Of a DNA stretch of 64,000 nucleotides, positions 27,082 through 35,866 are shown in pieces. The translations under genes were made by a program, and so were the position numbers. The stretch comes from Porticoccus sp963974675 (GTDB lineage Bacteria; Pseudomonadota; Gammaproteobacteria; Pseudomonadales; Porticoccaceae): contig CAXBDQ010000001.1 of the NCBI GenBank assembly GCA_963974675.1, forward strand, positions 1 through 64,000, in the 5' to 3' direction. Position 1 is the first letter of the stretch, and each line of letters begins with the position of its first letter. The notes under the pieces are model-generated. The model had not been told where the DNA came from. It made no database searches and worked only from the letters and a program-made list of their open reading frames with translations.

Positions 27082-27465
27082 GTGATATTTGAAGTATTGA
27101 AACAAAAAGCTAAGGAGTTAAAAAAGCAGACGCTAACAGTCTATTTTGCATCTCGCGACCCTAATCTTCCAATGCATATTAAAATAATTGCTATTCTTGT
27201 TGCTGCTTATGCATTAAGTCCAATTGATTTAATTCCCGACTTTATACCTATATTTGGTTTGCTTGATGACATTATTATTGTGCCTCTTGGCTTGGCGCTC
27301 GTAGTTCATTTAACACCTCCTGCAATAATAAAGGCAGCCCGACTTAAAGCTTTGCAATCTGCAGAAAGGCCAACAAGTTATATAGCAGCTTTCATTTTTA
27401 TTTTTATCTGGCTTACAATCTTACTTTTATGTGCTCAGTGGTTTTATCATGAATTTATCACATAA
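27082..27465 (+). CDS. YkvA/DUF1232 family membrane protein
   Basis: 127 residues. The DUF1232 core is clear: LPMHIKIIAILVAAYALSPIDLIPDFIP, then GLLDDIIIVPLGL, with the SPIDLIPD motif. A last hydrophobic helix lies at about 100-121. The function of the family is unknown. The start is GTG (27082), with TAGGTAGATAG upstream as a weak ribosome site. The stop codon TAA is embedded in TAACAAACG, the start of an attC-like site, which is how integron cassettes end. Base composition is AT-rich relative to the core genes nearby. Confidence 0.85.
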   Translation: MIFEVLKQKAKELKKQTLTVYFASRDPNLPMHIKIIAILVAAYALSPIDLIPDFIPIFGLLDDIIIVPLGLALVVHLTPPAIIKAARLKALQSAERPTSYIAAFIFIFIWLTILLLCAQWFYHEFIT

Positions 27466-27512
27466 CAAACGACCCCACCGGACAAATGTTCGCTGAGCCT
27501 GGCGTTATGCGT
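27462..27512 (+). repeat. attC-like recombination site after the DUF1232 gene
   Basis: CATAACAAACG (27461-27471) closes with CGTTATG (27505-27511), so the outer arms CATAAC/GTTATG pair perfectly. TAACAAACG is also the outer element I recall from Vibrio-type attC sites, with GCGTTA at the other end. Inner pairing CGGACA / TGTTCG around a tiny loop, with unpaired bases on one side, suits a short attC. It is shorter than most attC sites (about 51 bases). No integrase gene is in the window. Confidence 0.45.
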
Positions 27513-27523
27513 AAAGATTAACT

Positions 27524-27847
27524 TCACCTTTTTCTTTTCAATTTTTCATTCATAATAAAGTCTGCTTCAGTTGCAGTTCGTAAATTTTCATTTTCACTTA
27601 CTAAGATCATGCTTTGTAGGGCAATGGCATTATCCAGTTTTAGCTCACCAGTTTGCCCTAGTGCAGCCACGATGGCACGGGCCTCATTTCGGTTCATATT
27701 GCGAGGATCAATAGATTTGGCTAGATCTCGTATAGATGATGCTTCTAGTGTAGGTTGTGAATTTTGTACATGAGTAGGCGGGAAATTGTTGCCGCTTTTA
27801 TGTACTTGTGTTGCCGCAGCTGAATACAAAGTGTTATTAACTTGCAT
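27524..27847 (-). CDS. Hypothetical protein, 107 residues
   Basis: Not recognised. The N-terminal 35 residues are polar (Asn, Gln, Ser, Thr) and probably flexible. Residues 38-100 look helical (IRDLAKSIDPRNMNRNEARAIVAALG, then LDNAIALQSMILVSEN), ending in a basic LKRKR tail. A purine-rich AGAAGATAAAA precedes the ATG. It faces the DUF1232 gene across the attC-like site and is divergent from the peroxiredoxin gene. The shape recalls small flagellar or anti-sigma-like proteins, but nothing specific supports that. Confidence 0.6.
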   Translation of the reverse strand: MQVNNTLYSAAATQVHKSGNNFPPTHVQNSQPTLEASSIRDLAKSIDPRNMNRNEARAIVAALGQTGELKLDNAIALQSMILVSENENLRTATEADFIMNEKLKRKR

Positions 27848-28029
27848 TTTTATCTTCTAACCAAGATTATTATTAACAACAAGGCAGTATTCATGCCAAA
27901 TGTGTTGTGAATGCTCAGCTACAACGCATAAAAAATGTATCTATTTAGAACGCTCACAGGCTCGCGGCTATTACGAAGGTATTAGGCCCTTTAAAACCTC
28001 GCACTTTATTTTAAGAAAAGGAGAAAATT

Positions 28030-28557
28030 ATGAGTAACAATGTACCAAATGTTACCTTTAAAACTCGCGCCCGTGGTGAAAGCATTGCCGGGAAAAATCC
28101 ATTTATCTGGCAGGATATTTCAACGGAAGACATCTTTTCGGGGAAAAGCGTCATTATATTTTCTCTGCCGGCTGCATTTACTCAGACGCGCTCTAATACC
28201 CATTTGCCTGACTATGACGCCAAGTATGATGAACTGAAATCACTAGGTATTGATGAAGTGTACTGCTTGAGTGTTAATGCCCCTTTTACCATGATCCAGT
28301 GGGCGAAAAACTTAGGTATTAATAATGTAAAAATGTTACCTGATTCACATGCAGAGTTTACTCGCTTGATGGGGATGTTGATTAAAAGGGAAAAGCTTGG
28401 ACTAGGTGAAAACACATGGCGTTATTCTGCTTATGTCGTTAATGGAGAAATAAAGAAAATATTTTCTGAAGCAGGGATGATGGACGATTGCCCAGATGAT
28501 CCATTTGAATGTAGTGATGTTGACACAATGATTTCATATCTTAAAAATAGAAAATAA
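28030..28557 (+). CDS. Peroxiredoxin-5-like protein lacking the peroxidatic cysteine
   Basis: 175 residues, full-length for the PRX5/hybrid peroxiredoxin family: LPAAFTQTRSNTHLPDY at 46-62, EVYCLSVNAPFTMIQWAK at 76-93, the WRYS segment at 130-133 with the conserved Arg, and the C-terminal CPDDPFECSD. In the family the motif is PGAFTPTCSxTHLP; here the Cys is Arg54 (codon CGC where TGC would give Cys). Cys79, Cys154 and Cys161 remain. The reading frame and strong ribosome site (AAGGAG, 28018-28023) are intact, so the gene looks expressed but not a normal peroxidase. It stands alone. Confidence 0.85.
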   Translation: MSNNVPNVTFKTRARGESIAGKNPFIWQDISTEDIFSGKSVIIFSLPAAFTQTRSNTHLPDYDAKYDELKSLGIDEVYCLSVNAPFTMIQWAKNLGINNVKMLPDSHAEFTRLMGMLIKREKLGLGENTWRYSAYVVNGEIKKIFSEAGMMDDCPDDPFECSDVDTMISYLKNRK

Positions 28558-28572
28558 CTTATAGAATCTTTA

Positions 28573-28587
28573 CTGAAACAGTTTCAG
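28573..28587. repeat. Short palindrome after the peroxiredoxin-like gene
   Basis: CTGAAAC-A-GTTTCAG, 7-bp arms around one base, starting 15 bases after the stop. The core GAAAC/GTTTC resembles the arms of the large hairpin at 7861-7911. Confidence 0.4.
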
Positions 28588-28659
28588 GTGAATTTCAGAA
28601 CAAACCAAATTCTGTCGACCCATTTATGCGGTATATCGTTTGCAGCTAACACCACAACC

Positions 28660-28692
28660 CTCCCCCGCCACATGCACGGCTGATTTGCGACG
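28660..28692. repeat. 33-bp dispersed repeat, copy 2 (other copy at 9747)
   Basis: 31 of 33 bases match 9747-9779. It lies 33 bases beyond the stop codon of the P-type ATPase gene. After it the sequence (CTCGCTGGTGAGTCGGGG) no longer matches copy 1. Confidence 0.6.
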
Positions 28693-28725
28693 CTCGCTGG
28701 TGAGTCGGGGAGCTGGATCTAATTT

Positions 28726-31488
28726 CTACCGTTTCAGCACTATAGACCTCACCCCTCTCAACCCATTGCGTACAAAATACTTTTCTAGTTCGACCAAAAA
28801 CAATACAGATGAAGCGACCATGGCGATACGCAACCACATATTCAAATCAATTGCCGCAGTGCCAAATAAAATCTGCATCGGCGACAAATATGTAAAACCT
28901 AGCTGAAAAGCCACAAGAACCCCTATTGCAACCAGCACATAACGGTTTCCTGTTAATCCCTCCCAGTTAAATATAGAGGCGGTGATATAACGCGCATTAA
29001 ACAAATAAAATATTTCGAACATGACCAGTGTATTCACGGCGACAGTGCGTGCATGTTCAATACTGACACCACGCTCCATCTCCCAAAGAAAAAGACCAAA
29101 TGTTCCGCACATCAAAATGATTGAAACGAAGGCCACCCGCCAAATAAGATAAAACGTTAATATTGGTTTATGAGCGTCCCTCGGTGGGCGGCTCATCACC
29201 TCTTTCTCAGGTGGTTCGAAAGCGAGCGCCAGGGCCAAAGTAACGGCCGTAATCATATTGACCCAGAGAATTTGCACTGGCATCAAAGGCAATTGATCAA
29301 AACCTAGCACTACTGCTGTCAGAATGATCAGTGCTTCACCACCATTGGTTGGCAAAATAAATAGAATGGCCTTTTTAATGTTGTCGTACACAGTACGACC
29401 CTCTTCCACAGCATGTGCAATTGAGGCGAAATTATCATCCGCGAGCACCATTTCCGCTGCTTCTTTAGCTGCTTCTGTGCCATTTTTCCCCATGGCTATA
29501 CCTACATCAGCCCGCTTCAATGCGGGGGCGTCATTCACGCCATCCCCGGTCATTGCTACAACAAAACCCAACTCTTGCAATAATCTGACTAAACGCAGTT
29601 TATGTTCCGGATTAACCCGTGCGTAAACATCAACATCAGACACGCATTTACGCAGGTCATCATCGCTGATTAACTCAAGGTCTTTCCCTGTCAGTATATC
29701 GTCGGCATTGTTAAGCTTAAGTTGCCTGGCAATAGCTTGAGCGGTTATGCCATGGTCTCCGGTGATCATTTTCACTTTAATACTGGCCATAGCACAGGTA
29801 TTAACGGCCTTGATCGCCTCTTCACGCGGGGGATCGATCAAGCCAAAAAGACCCAGAAGTGTCAGTCCATTTTCAACATCGCTGAATTTAAGCTCTAGCT
29901 GATCATTAGCAACTGATTTTTTAGCAATGGCCAATACTCGGAGACCTCGCTCTGCCAGTTCATCAATACGTGACAGCCAATACGATTTATCCAAAGGCTG
30001 CTCACCATCGTAGGTTCGTTGAGAAACACACATCTCCAGCACCCGTTCCGGTGCCCCCTTCAGACAAACAAAAGCTTCACCCTGATGACTGTGATGCAGT
30101 GTTGCCATAAAGCAATGCTCAGATTCAAACGGTATTAGATCTGTACGTGGGTAGTCTTTAGTCTCTAACTCCAAATCCAGCCCAGTTTTCAACCCTGCTA
30201 CTAGCAGTGCGCCTTCCATCGGATCGCCATGAACCCGCCATTCATCGTTCACCTGTTCGAGAGATGAATCATTGCAAAGTACCGACCCGCGTATTGCCTC
30301 TTGTAAAAGCAGGCGGTCGTCCAGCTGAACATCTTTATTCTCTAATGAAATAGCACCATGGGGATCATAACCGGCACCGGTAATATCAAATATATAACGA
30401 CTGGTTGAAATAGCCCGTACTGTCATTTCATTACGGGTAAGAGTGCCAGTCTTATCTGAGCAAATCACCGTAACAGCCCCTAAGGTTTCAACAGCTGGCA
30501 GCTTACGTATTATGGCATTGCGCTTGGCCATGCGCTGAACCCCAATAGCAAGCGTAATGGTCATAATCGCCGGCAAACCTTCCGGGATTGCCGCCACTGC
30601 CAGGCTCACTGAGGCTAAAAACATATCATCCAGCGGATAACTATGTAGCAACACACCGAAAACAAAATTGACGGCAGCAATCACTATAATGCCAACGGTT
30701 AGCCAATGGCCAAACTGCGCCATCTGGCGCAGCAAGGGGGTAGTCATTACATCAACACCCGCAACCAGCGCACTAATTTTACCGAGCTGTGTTTCACTAC
30801 CCGTCGCCACCACGACACCAGCACCCTGCCCATGAGTCACAATGGTTCCCGAAAAGGCCATACAGCGGCGATCACCGATAACTGCCTGTTCTGAAACTGG
30901 TTCAGTGATTTTACTCACCGGTGCTGACTCGCCCGTTAACGCCGACTCCTGTATTTGAAGCCCTTTTACTCGAAATAAGCGCAGGTCTGCAGGCACTTTA
31001 TCGCCAGATTGCAGCAGAACAATATCCCCAGGCACTAACAGGTCTGCTCGAATGGATTGCTGTCGGCCACCACGCATTACCATGGCGTTTAGTGAAAGCA
31101 TTTGACGAATGGCTCGCAATGCATTTTCGGCTTTACCTTCCTGCACAAAACCAATCAGTGCATTAACCAAGACAACACCAAAAATTACCCCGGCATCAAC
31201 CCAGTGTTGCAATAATCCCGTGATAACACCGGCCACAATAAGCACATAAATAAGTACATTGTGGAACTGGCTAAGAAACCGTAATAGCGATCCACGAGCT
31301 TTAACTTCAGGCAGTCTATTGGGGCCAAACTGACTTAATCTGTGAGCGGCTTCATCAGAGGATAGTCCCGCCTTGGTTGAATTTAAAAAATCCACTACTG
31401 CATCTACACTTTTTGTATGCCAGGCTTCAGCTACAGTATCCTTTCCTGCTGATGCTGATTTATCTCGTTTTAAAAATAATGAACGCAT
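28726..31488 (-). CDS. P-type cation-transporting ATPase (P2 group)
   Basis: 920 residues. Order: cytoplasmic cation-ATPase N domain, first helix pair near 75-115, actuator domain with TGES (185-188), helices 3-4 with PEGLP (302-306), phosphorylation site CSDKTGTLT with Asp345, nucleotide-binding domain with KGAPE, hinge TGDGVNDAPALKRADVG, then six C-terminal helices. The PEGLP motif is of the calcium-pump type, but helix 6 has NMITAVTLALALAF, with Ala where Ca pumps have Asp in NxxTD, so the transported ion is uncertain. It is the last gene of a minus-strand row from phosphoketolase onward. Confidence 0.92.
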   Translation of the reverse strand: MRSLFLKRDKSASAGKDTVAEAWHTKSVDAVVDFLNSTKAGLSSDEAAHRLSQFGPNRLPEVKARGSLLRFLSQFHNVLIYVLIVAGVITGLLQHWVDAGVIFGVVLVNALIGFVQEGKAENALRAIRQMLSLNAMVMRGGRQQSIRADLLVPGDIVLLQSGDKVPADLRLFRVKGLQIQESALTGESAPVSKITEPVSEQAVIGDRRCMAFSGTIVTHGQGAGVVVATGSETQLGKISALVAGVDVMTTPLLRQMAQFGHWLTVGIIVIAAVNFVFGVLLHSYPLDDMFLASVSLAVAAIPEGLPAIMTITLAIGVQRMAKRNAIIRKLPAVETLGAVTVICSDKTGTLTRNEMTVRAISTSRYIFDITGAGYDPHGAISLENKDVQLDDRLLLQEAIRGSVLCNDSSLEQVNDEWRVHGDPMEGALLVAGLKTGLDLELETKDYPRTDLIPFESEHCFMATLHHSHQGEAFVCLKGAPERVLEMCVSQRTYDGEQPLDKSYWLSRIDELAERGLRVLAIAKKSVANDQLELKFSDVENGLTLLGLFGLIDPPREEAIKAVNTCAMASIKVKMITGDHGITAQAIARQLKLNNADDILTGKDLELISDDDLRKCVSDVDVYARVNPEHKLRLVRLLQELGFVVAMTGDGVNDAPALKRADVGIAMGKNGTEAAKEAAEMVLADDNFASIAHAVEEGRTVYDNIKKAILFILPTNGGEALIILTAVVLGFDQLPLMPVQILWVNMITAVTLALALAFEPPEKEVMSRPPRDAHKPILTFYLIWRVAFVSIILMCGTFGLFLWEMERGVSIEHARTVAVNTLVMFEIFYLFNARYITASIFNWEGLTGNRYVLVAIGVLVAFQLGFTYLSPMQILFGTAAIDLNMWLRIAMVASSVLFLVELEKYFVRNGLRGVRSIVLKR

Positions 31489-31625
31489 TTTAGATGTACC
31501 CGTAATGTCAGAACTACTACAGAAAAATTTAGAATGATTTGTAGTGAGGATTCGGCCAACGAAGTATTTTTGTATGAACCTAAAGACTGCAACATCATCA
31601 ACTCTTTAAATTTTGAGCCGTAAAT

Positions 31626-32516
31626 TTAAAAACCCCAATATTCGCTAATTATTTTCCAAGCCTCTTCGGCAGAATCAACAAACTTGAAAAGGGTTAGATC
31701 CTGCTCGTCTATCATTCCTTCCTCAACGAGCACATCAAAATTGATCACACGACGCCAATACTCGCTACCTAATAACAAAACTGGCACCGGCTTTATTTTT
31801 TTGGTCTGAATTAATGTGAGGGCATCAAATAACTCATCTAACGTACCGAAGCCCCCAGGACAAGCAACTAATGCTCTAGCACGCTTAAGAAAATGCATTT
31901 TACGAATCGCAAAATAATGAAACTGGAAACAAAGCTCAGGAGTAACATAGGGATTTGGGTGTTGCTCAAAGGGCAGAACAATATTTAGCCCTATACTTTT
32001 CCCACCCACATCGACTGCTCCCCGGTTAGCTGCCTCCATCAGACCCGGACCACCGCCGGTAATCACTACTAACTCACATTTACCGTTATTTTCGGTTTCC
32101 GCTGTTATCAACTGCGATAACTTTCGCGATTCATCATAGTAGCGACTATTAAAAAGAACTCGCTCGGCAATTTTGACTTTACGAGCTAACGCACTATTCT
32201 CTGGCTGCATCAAAGCTTTGGTTTTGGCTCGGTCTAATTTTTCAGCGGCAACGTCCGCCTCAGGGATACGAGAACTACCAAAGATAACAACTGTAGAATG
32301 AATGTTATTCTCGTCTTGAATTAAATCGGGTTTGAGAAGTTCCAACTGCAACCTGACTGGTCGCAGCTCATCCCGCAACAAAAACTCATCGTCTGTATAA
32401 GCCAGCCTATAGGCTGAGGAACTTGTCTGTGCAGTTTCCAGAACCTGCCTGGCGGAGTGAGCATCATCACCCGCACTGGGAAAAACACTGGCTGGCTTTT
32501 TAAATTGCGACATCAA
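31626..32516 (-). CDS. LOG family Rossmann-fold protein (TIGR00730-type)
   Basis: 296 residues. The LOG/lysine-decarboxylase-like signature motifs are present: GGGPGLMEAANRGA and PGGFGTLDELFDALT, with FGSSRIPE at the start of the fold. Relatives act as cytokinin-riboside 5'-monophosphate phosphoribohydrolases or nucleotide 5'-monophosphate nucleosidases. The N-terminal ~70 residues are an extra, helical part. It lies 29 bases after the metallo-hydrolase gene and is probably co-transcribed. Confidence 0.88.
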   Translation of the reverse strand: MMSQFKKPASVFPSAGDDAHSARQVLETAQTSSSAYRLAYTDDEFLLRDELRPVRLQLELLKPDLIQDENNIHSTVVIFGSSRIPEADVAAEKLDRAKTKALMQPENSALARKVKIAERVLFNSRYYDESRKLSQLITAETENNGKCELVVITGGGPGLMEAANRGAVDVGGKSIGLNIVLPFEQHPNPYVTPELCFQFHYFAIRKMHFLKRARALVACPGGFGTLDELFDALTLIQTKKIKPVPVLLLGSEYWRRVINFDVLVEEGMIDEQDLTLFKFVDSAEEAWKIISEYWGF

Positions 32517-32545
32517 AAATCACCCTGCATGTCTTAAGATCAATT

Positions 32546-33946
32546 TTAAAATGAAATACTTTCATTTTTCTCTGGAATTTCAGCGGACCAGCCTTCTGAA
32601 ACAAGATGTTTTTGAAATGCGACCTTCGCTTCGTTTTCCCCATGAACGAGATACAATTTGGGATGCGGACTTTTGAAGTTATTTACCCAATCCAATAACT
32701 GTGATTGGCTGGCGTGCGCGGAGAAACCTCCTAAGGTATGTATAGTCGCACGAACAGCAATCTCATCACCGCCTATACGAAAAACCTTAGAACCATCTAC
32801 TAAAGCCCTACCGGGGGTTCCATTTGCTTGATAGCCAACAATAATCACATGAGCGCGACTCTTCCATAGGTTATGTTTGAAATGATGCCGTATACGACCA
32901 CCTGTACACATACCACTACCAGCAATAATGATGGCTCCAGACTCAATTTTATTCAGCGCCATCGATTCTGCCGTTGATGTTGAATATCGCAATACCGGCA
33001 AAAAAGTATGCAAACTACTTTTTATTCCTTGATTCAGCTCAGCTGCATCCTCGGTATTGTAGACATCCTGGTAACGGTGATAAATTTCAGTGACCGCAAT
33101 AGCCATTGGGCTATCCAGGAAAACGGCTTGATGTCTCAGCTTGCCTTTTTGATACAACTGACCCAAGCGAAAGATAATCTCTTGTGTGCGACCGACGGCA
33201 AAGGATGGGATTAAAATGTTGCCGCCATTCTTTGATGCCTCTTCGATGATATCTTCAAACTCCTTCAGAGTTTCATCCAGAGGACGGTGGTTGCGATCAC
33301 CATAGGTGGATTCAAGCAATAATACATCGGCTTCTTCTATAATCTCTGGGTCAGAAAGTAAAGCAGCACAACTGTTACCAAGATCACCAGAAAAGACCAG
33401 CTTCTTCTCTACCCCATCTTCTGTAATAAAAACTTCGACAATGGATGAGCCGAGGATATGACCTGCATCCCGAAAACACACATCGATACCTTCGGCAACT
33501 GGACAACGTTGTCCATAATCACTTCCAACACATTGTGATAGCGTCGCCTCAACATCTTCAAGGGTATATAACGGCTCAATTTCTTCCTTTCCTGATCTAC
33601 GACGACGTTTGTTTTCCCATTCAGCATCTCTTCGCTGCAACGAGGCCGAATCTTTGAGTAGAACCTCTAGTAGCTCAGCGGTTGGGTAGGTCATATATAT
33701 CGAACCGCTGTAACCATCAGCAGCTAATTTTGGCAGACGCCCAGAGTGATCCAAATGTGCATGAGACAGAACCACTGCATCTAACTTATCAATATCGAAT
33801 GGAAAATTATCCTGATTCTGTTTTTCTTCCTCTCGTCTACCTTGATAAAGACCACAATCCAGCAATATTTTTACTCTGGCCGTTTGCAAAAGATAAGCGG
33901 ACCCGGTCACCCCCTCTACTGCACCGTAAAAAGTTAATTTTGCCAT
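32546..33946 (-). CDS. Metallo-beta-lactamase/beta-CASP hydrolase (RNA-processing type)
   Basis: 466 residues. The MBL zinc motif HAHLDH (His62, His64, Asp66, His67) is followed by a beta-CASP domain, the GSGMCTGGRIRHH motif, and a C-terminal GGFSAHASQSQLLDWV with the last His ligands, plus KLYLVHGE. This is the CPSF73/YsaH-like architecture of RNA nucleases, so RNA cleavage is likely. Its place beside phosphoketolase and an ion pump is notable, since such enzymes do not belong to that pathway in an obvious way. Confidence 0.9.
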   Translation of the reverse strand: MAKLTFYGAVEGVTGSAYLLQTARVKILLDCGLYQGRREEEKQNQDNFPFDIDKLDAVVLSHAHLDHSGRLPKLAADGYSGSIYMTYPTAELLEVLLKDSASLQRRDAEWENKRRRRSGKEEIEPLYTLEDVEATLSQCVGSDYGQRCPVAEGIDVCFRDAGHILGSSIVEVFITEDGVEKKLVFSGDLGNSCAALLSDPEIIEEADVLLLESTYGDRNHRPLDETLKEFEDIIEEASKNGGNILIPSFAVGRTQEIIFRLGQLYQKGKLRHQAVFLDSPMAIAVTEIYHRYQDVYNTEDAAELNQGIKSSLHTFLPVLRYSTSTAESMALNKIESGAIIIAGSGMCTGGRIRHHFKHNLWKSRAHVIIVGYQANGTPGRALVDGSKVFRIGGDEIAVRATIHTLGGFSAHASQSQLLDWVNNFKSPHPKLYLVHGENEAKVAFQKHLVSEGWSAEIPEKNESISF

Positions 33947-34033
33947 GACAACCTCAAAGAATAGTTGTTAAATTAATCTAACCACTCTACACCGATATAA
34001 TCTTTAGCGTATGCTCTTGATCAATAGACGTCA

Positions 34034-35734
34034 TTAATATTTTAATGCTTTTCTTTCGCTTTCAATTATCGGCATTTCCTGCTCTAACTCTCGTTTCACA
34101 TCTGGAGCCACTACCTCTGCGATAACAGACAGCTCACTAAGAAAATGCATAGCCTTCACCATCTGCCGAGGCATTCGCCGAATACGACTATTCTGATCTA
34201 TTACATCAATCATCACGGATATAGGTACCCGTAATTCTACTCCAGCCAATAGCAATGCGGCCTTCACATCATCATAAACAACTTGCACCTGATCTAACTG
34301 AAGCTCACATTCGGCAAAAGAAAAACTCGCTTCCGTAGGGTTAGCCATTGCCATCAAATTAACTACTTCGGCCCGGAAGTGAGAAATATCAGCCATCAAC
34401 ATTTCATCATCCACCACCTCTATATTGGCCTGTGCTTTGACAATAACCAGCGCCTGATCTGCACAAGCCAGCAAATGCTGCTCGGCTCGCAATACTTTCG
34501 CTAACTGTTCAGACACCTCCATGCGTAACGACTTTCTTTCTAGCAAGGTAATAAATTCAGACACTGCACTACAGAGTTTATGCACAACGATATTATCACT
34601 TGTGATTTTCTTACTATTTGTAAATTCACTACTCAATGCCGCCAACCCCATGCGCCTGACAACAGTGGTTATCCTCGATAATTCAAGCACTAGGGCATTC
34701 ACTGCTAATATCGACGAGACGGCAACAGTCTTGTCGAGATACATTGCTCGTCCTTCGACTTCATCCTGAGTGACAAACCGCTTTTCAAGAAAATGCGCAA
34801 GTCGATTATTCAATGGGAATATCAAGGCAACACCTAGAACATTAAAAATGGTATGAAACAAAGCCAGCGTTACGGCTGGTATAGCCTCCAAGCCTAACAA
34901 TTCGCCCGTATTTTGAACAATCCAGAACAATACTGGTAATATCATCAACGCAACAACACCGGTACCGGCATTAAATATAATATGCGCGCACGCTACTCTT
35001 TTTGCATTTGCTGTTGCTCCGATGACAGCAATTCCCGCCGTTGAGGTAGTGCCCAAATTGGCACCAATAACCATTGCCGCAGCCGCATACAGACCAAGCA
35101 CACCACCCGTGGTTGCCGTAAGCGTAATAGCAATAGCAGCACTCGAGGATTGTGTTAGCACCGTCATGAGAAAACCGATACCCACATACATCAACACACC
35201 CCAAACACCGTCGACGGTAAACTTATTTAAATCGACAACCGTCAAAAGACCATCAAATGCATCTTTGAGTACATCAATACCGATAAAAAATAGACCGAAA
35301 CCCACTAGCGCCAAGCCCAAAGCTGCACGCTTACTTTCTCCGCCAGTAAGACGGATTAACATGCCAATGCCTATGATTGGCAGCGCAAAAGCTTCTACGT
35401 TAATCTTGAACCCAATAATGGCCACTAACCACCCAGTCATAGTAGTGCCAATATTTGACCCATAAACAATGCCAAGTGCTTGGCGCATAGTGATGAGCCC
35501 CGCGTTAACAAAACCAATAGTGGCAACCGTAACTGCGCTAGATGATTGCACTATGGCCGTAATTGTTAAGCCAGTAACAATGCCGTGAGCAGGGGAACGT
35601 GTCCATTTAGACAACATGTCACGTAACACGAGTCCAGCTGCAGATTTAAGACCATCAGTAATCATACTGACTGCCAACAAGAAAAGCCCCAGCCCTCCTG
35701 CCAACATGCCTAGAGTTATAAGGCCTTGTTGCAT
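34034..35734 (-). CDS. Na/Pi cotransporter family protein with PhoU-like C-terminus
   Basis: 566 residues. Two inverted repeats each carry the QSSSA motif (TAIVQSSSAVTVA near residue 60 and TQSSSAAIAITLT near 195), the signature of the NptA/SLC34 sodium-phosphate family. Helices cover residues 1-310; residues 340-560 are helical and PhoU-like. It should move inorganic phosphate with sodium across the inner membrane. Phosphoketolase next door consumes phosphate, which fits. It lies between xfp (132 bases) and the metallo-hydrolase (87 bases). Confidence 0.92.
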   Translation of the reverse strand: MQQGLITLGMLAGGLGLFLLAVSMITDGLKSAAGLVLRDMLSKWTRSPAHGIVTGLTITAIVQSSSAVTVATIGFVNAGLITMRQALGIVYGSNIGTTMTGWLVAIIGFKINVEAFALPIIGIGMLIRLTGGESKRAALGLALVGFGLFFIGIDVLKDAFDGLLTVVDLNKFTVDGVWGVLMYVGIGFLMTVLTQSSSAAIAITLTATTGGVLGLYAAAAMVIGANLGTTSTAGIAVIGATANAKRVACAHIIFNAGTGVVALMILPVLFWIVQNTGELLGLEAIPAVTLALFHTIFNVLGVALIFPLNNRLAHFLEKRFVTQDEVEGRAMYLDKTVAVSSILAVNALVLELSRITTVVRRMGLAALSSEFTNSKKITSDNIVVHKLCSAVSEFITLLERKSLRMEVSEQLAKVLRAEQHLLACADQALVIVKAQANIEVVDDEMLMADISHFRAEVVNLMAMANPTEASFSFAECELQLDQVQVVYDDVKAALLLAGVELRVPISVMIDVIDQNSRIRRMPRQMVKAMHFLSELSVIAEVVAPDVKRELEQEMPIIESERKALKY

Positions 35735-35866
35735 AAAACTACCTCTACATCATTCAAAAACGAAGTTTTATTATTTTTAAAATAAGCAAAGAATATTATT
35801 GTTGGGGTAATTTCTATTGAAAGAAAAATATTTTTCAAAACAGACTTTCCCCTATTCATTCAACCT

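Noticed and set aside
27462..27512. A full integron array.
   Set aside because: Only one attC-like site and no integrase; the evidence supports at most a single stray cassette.
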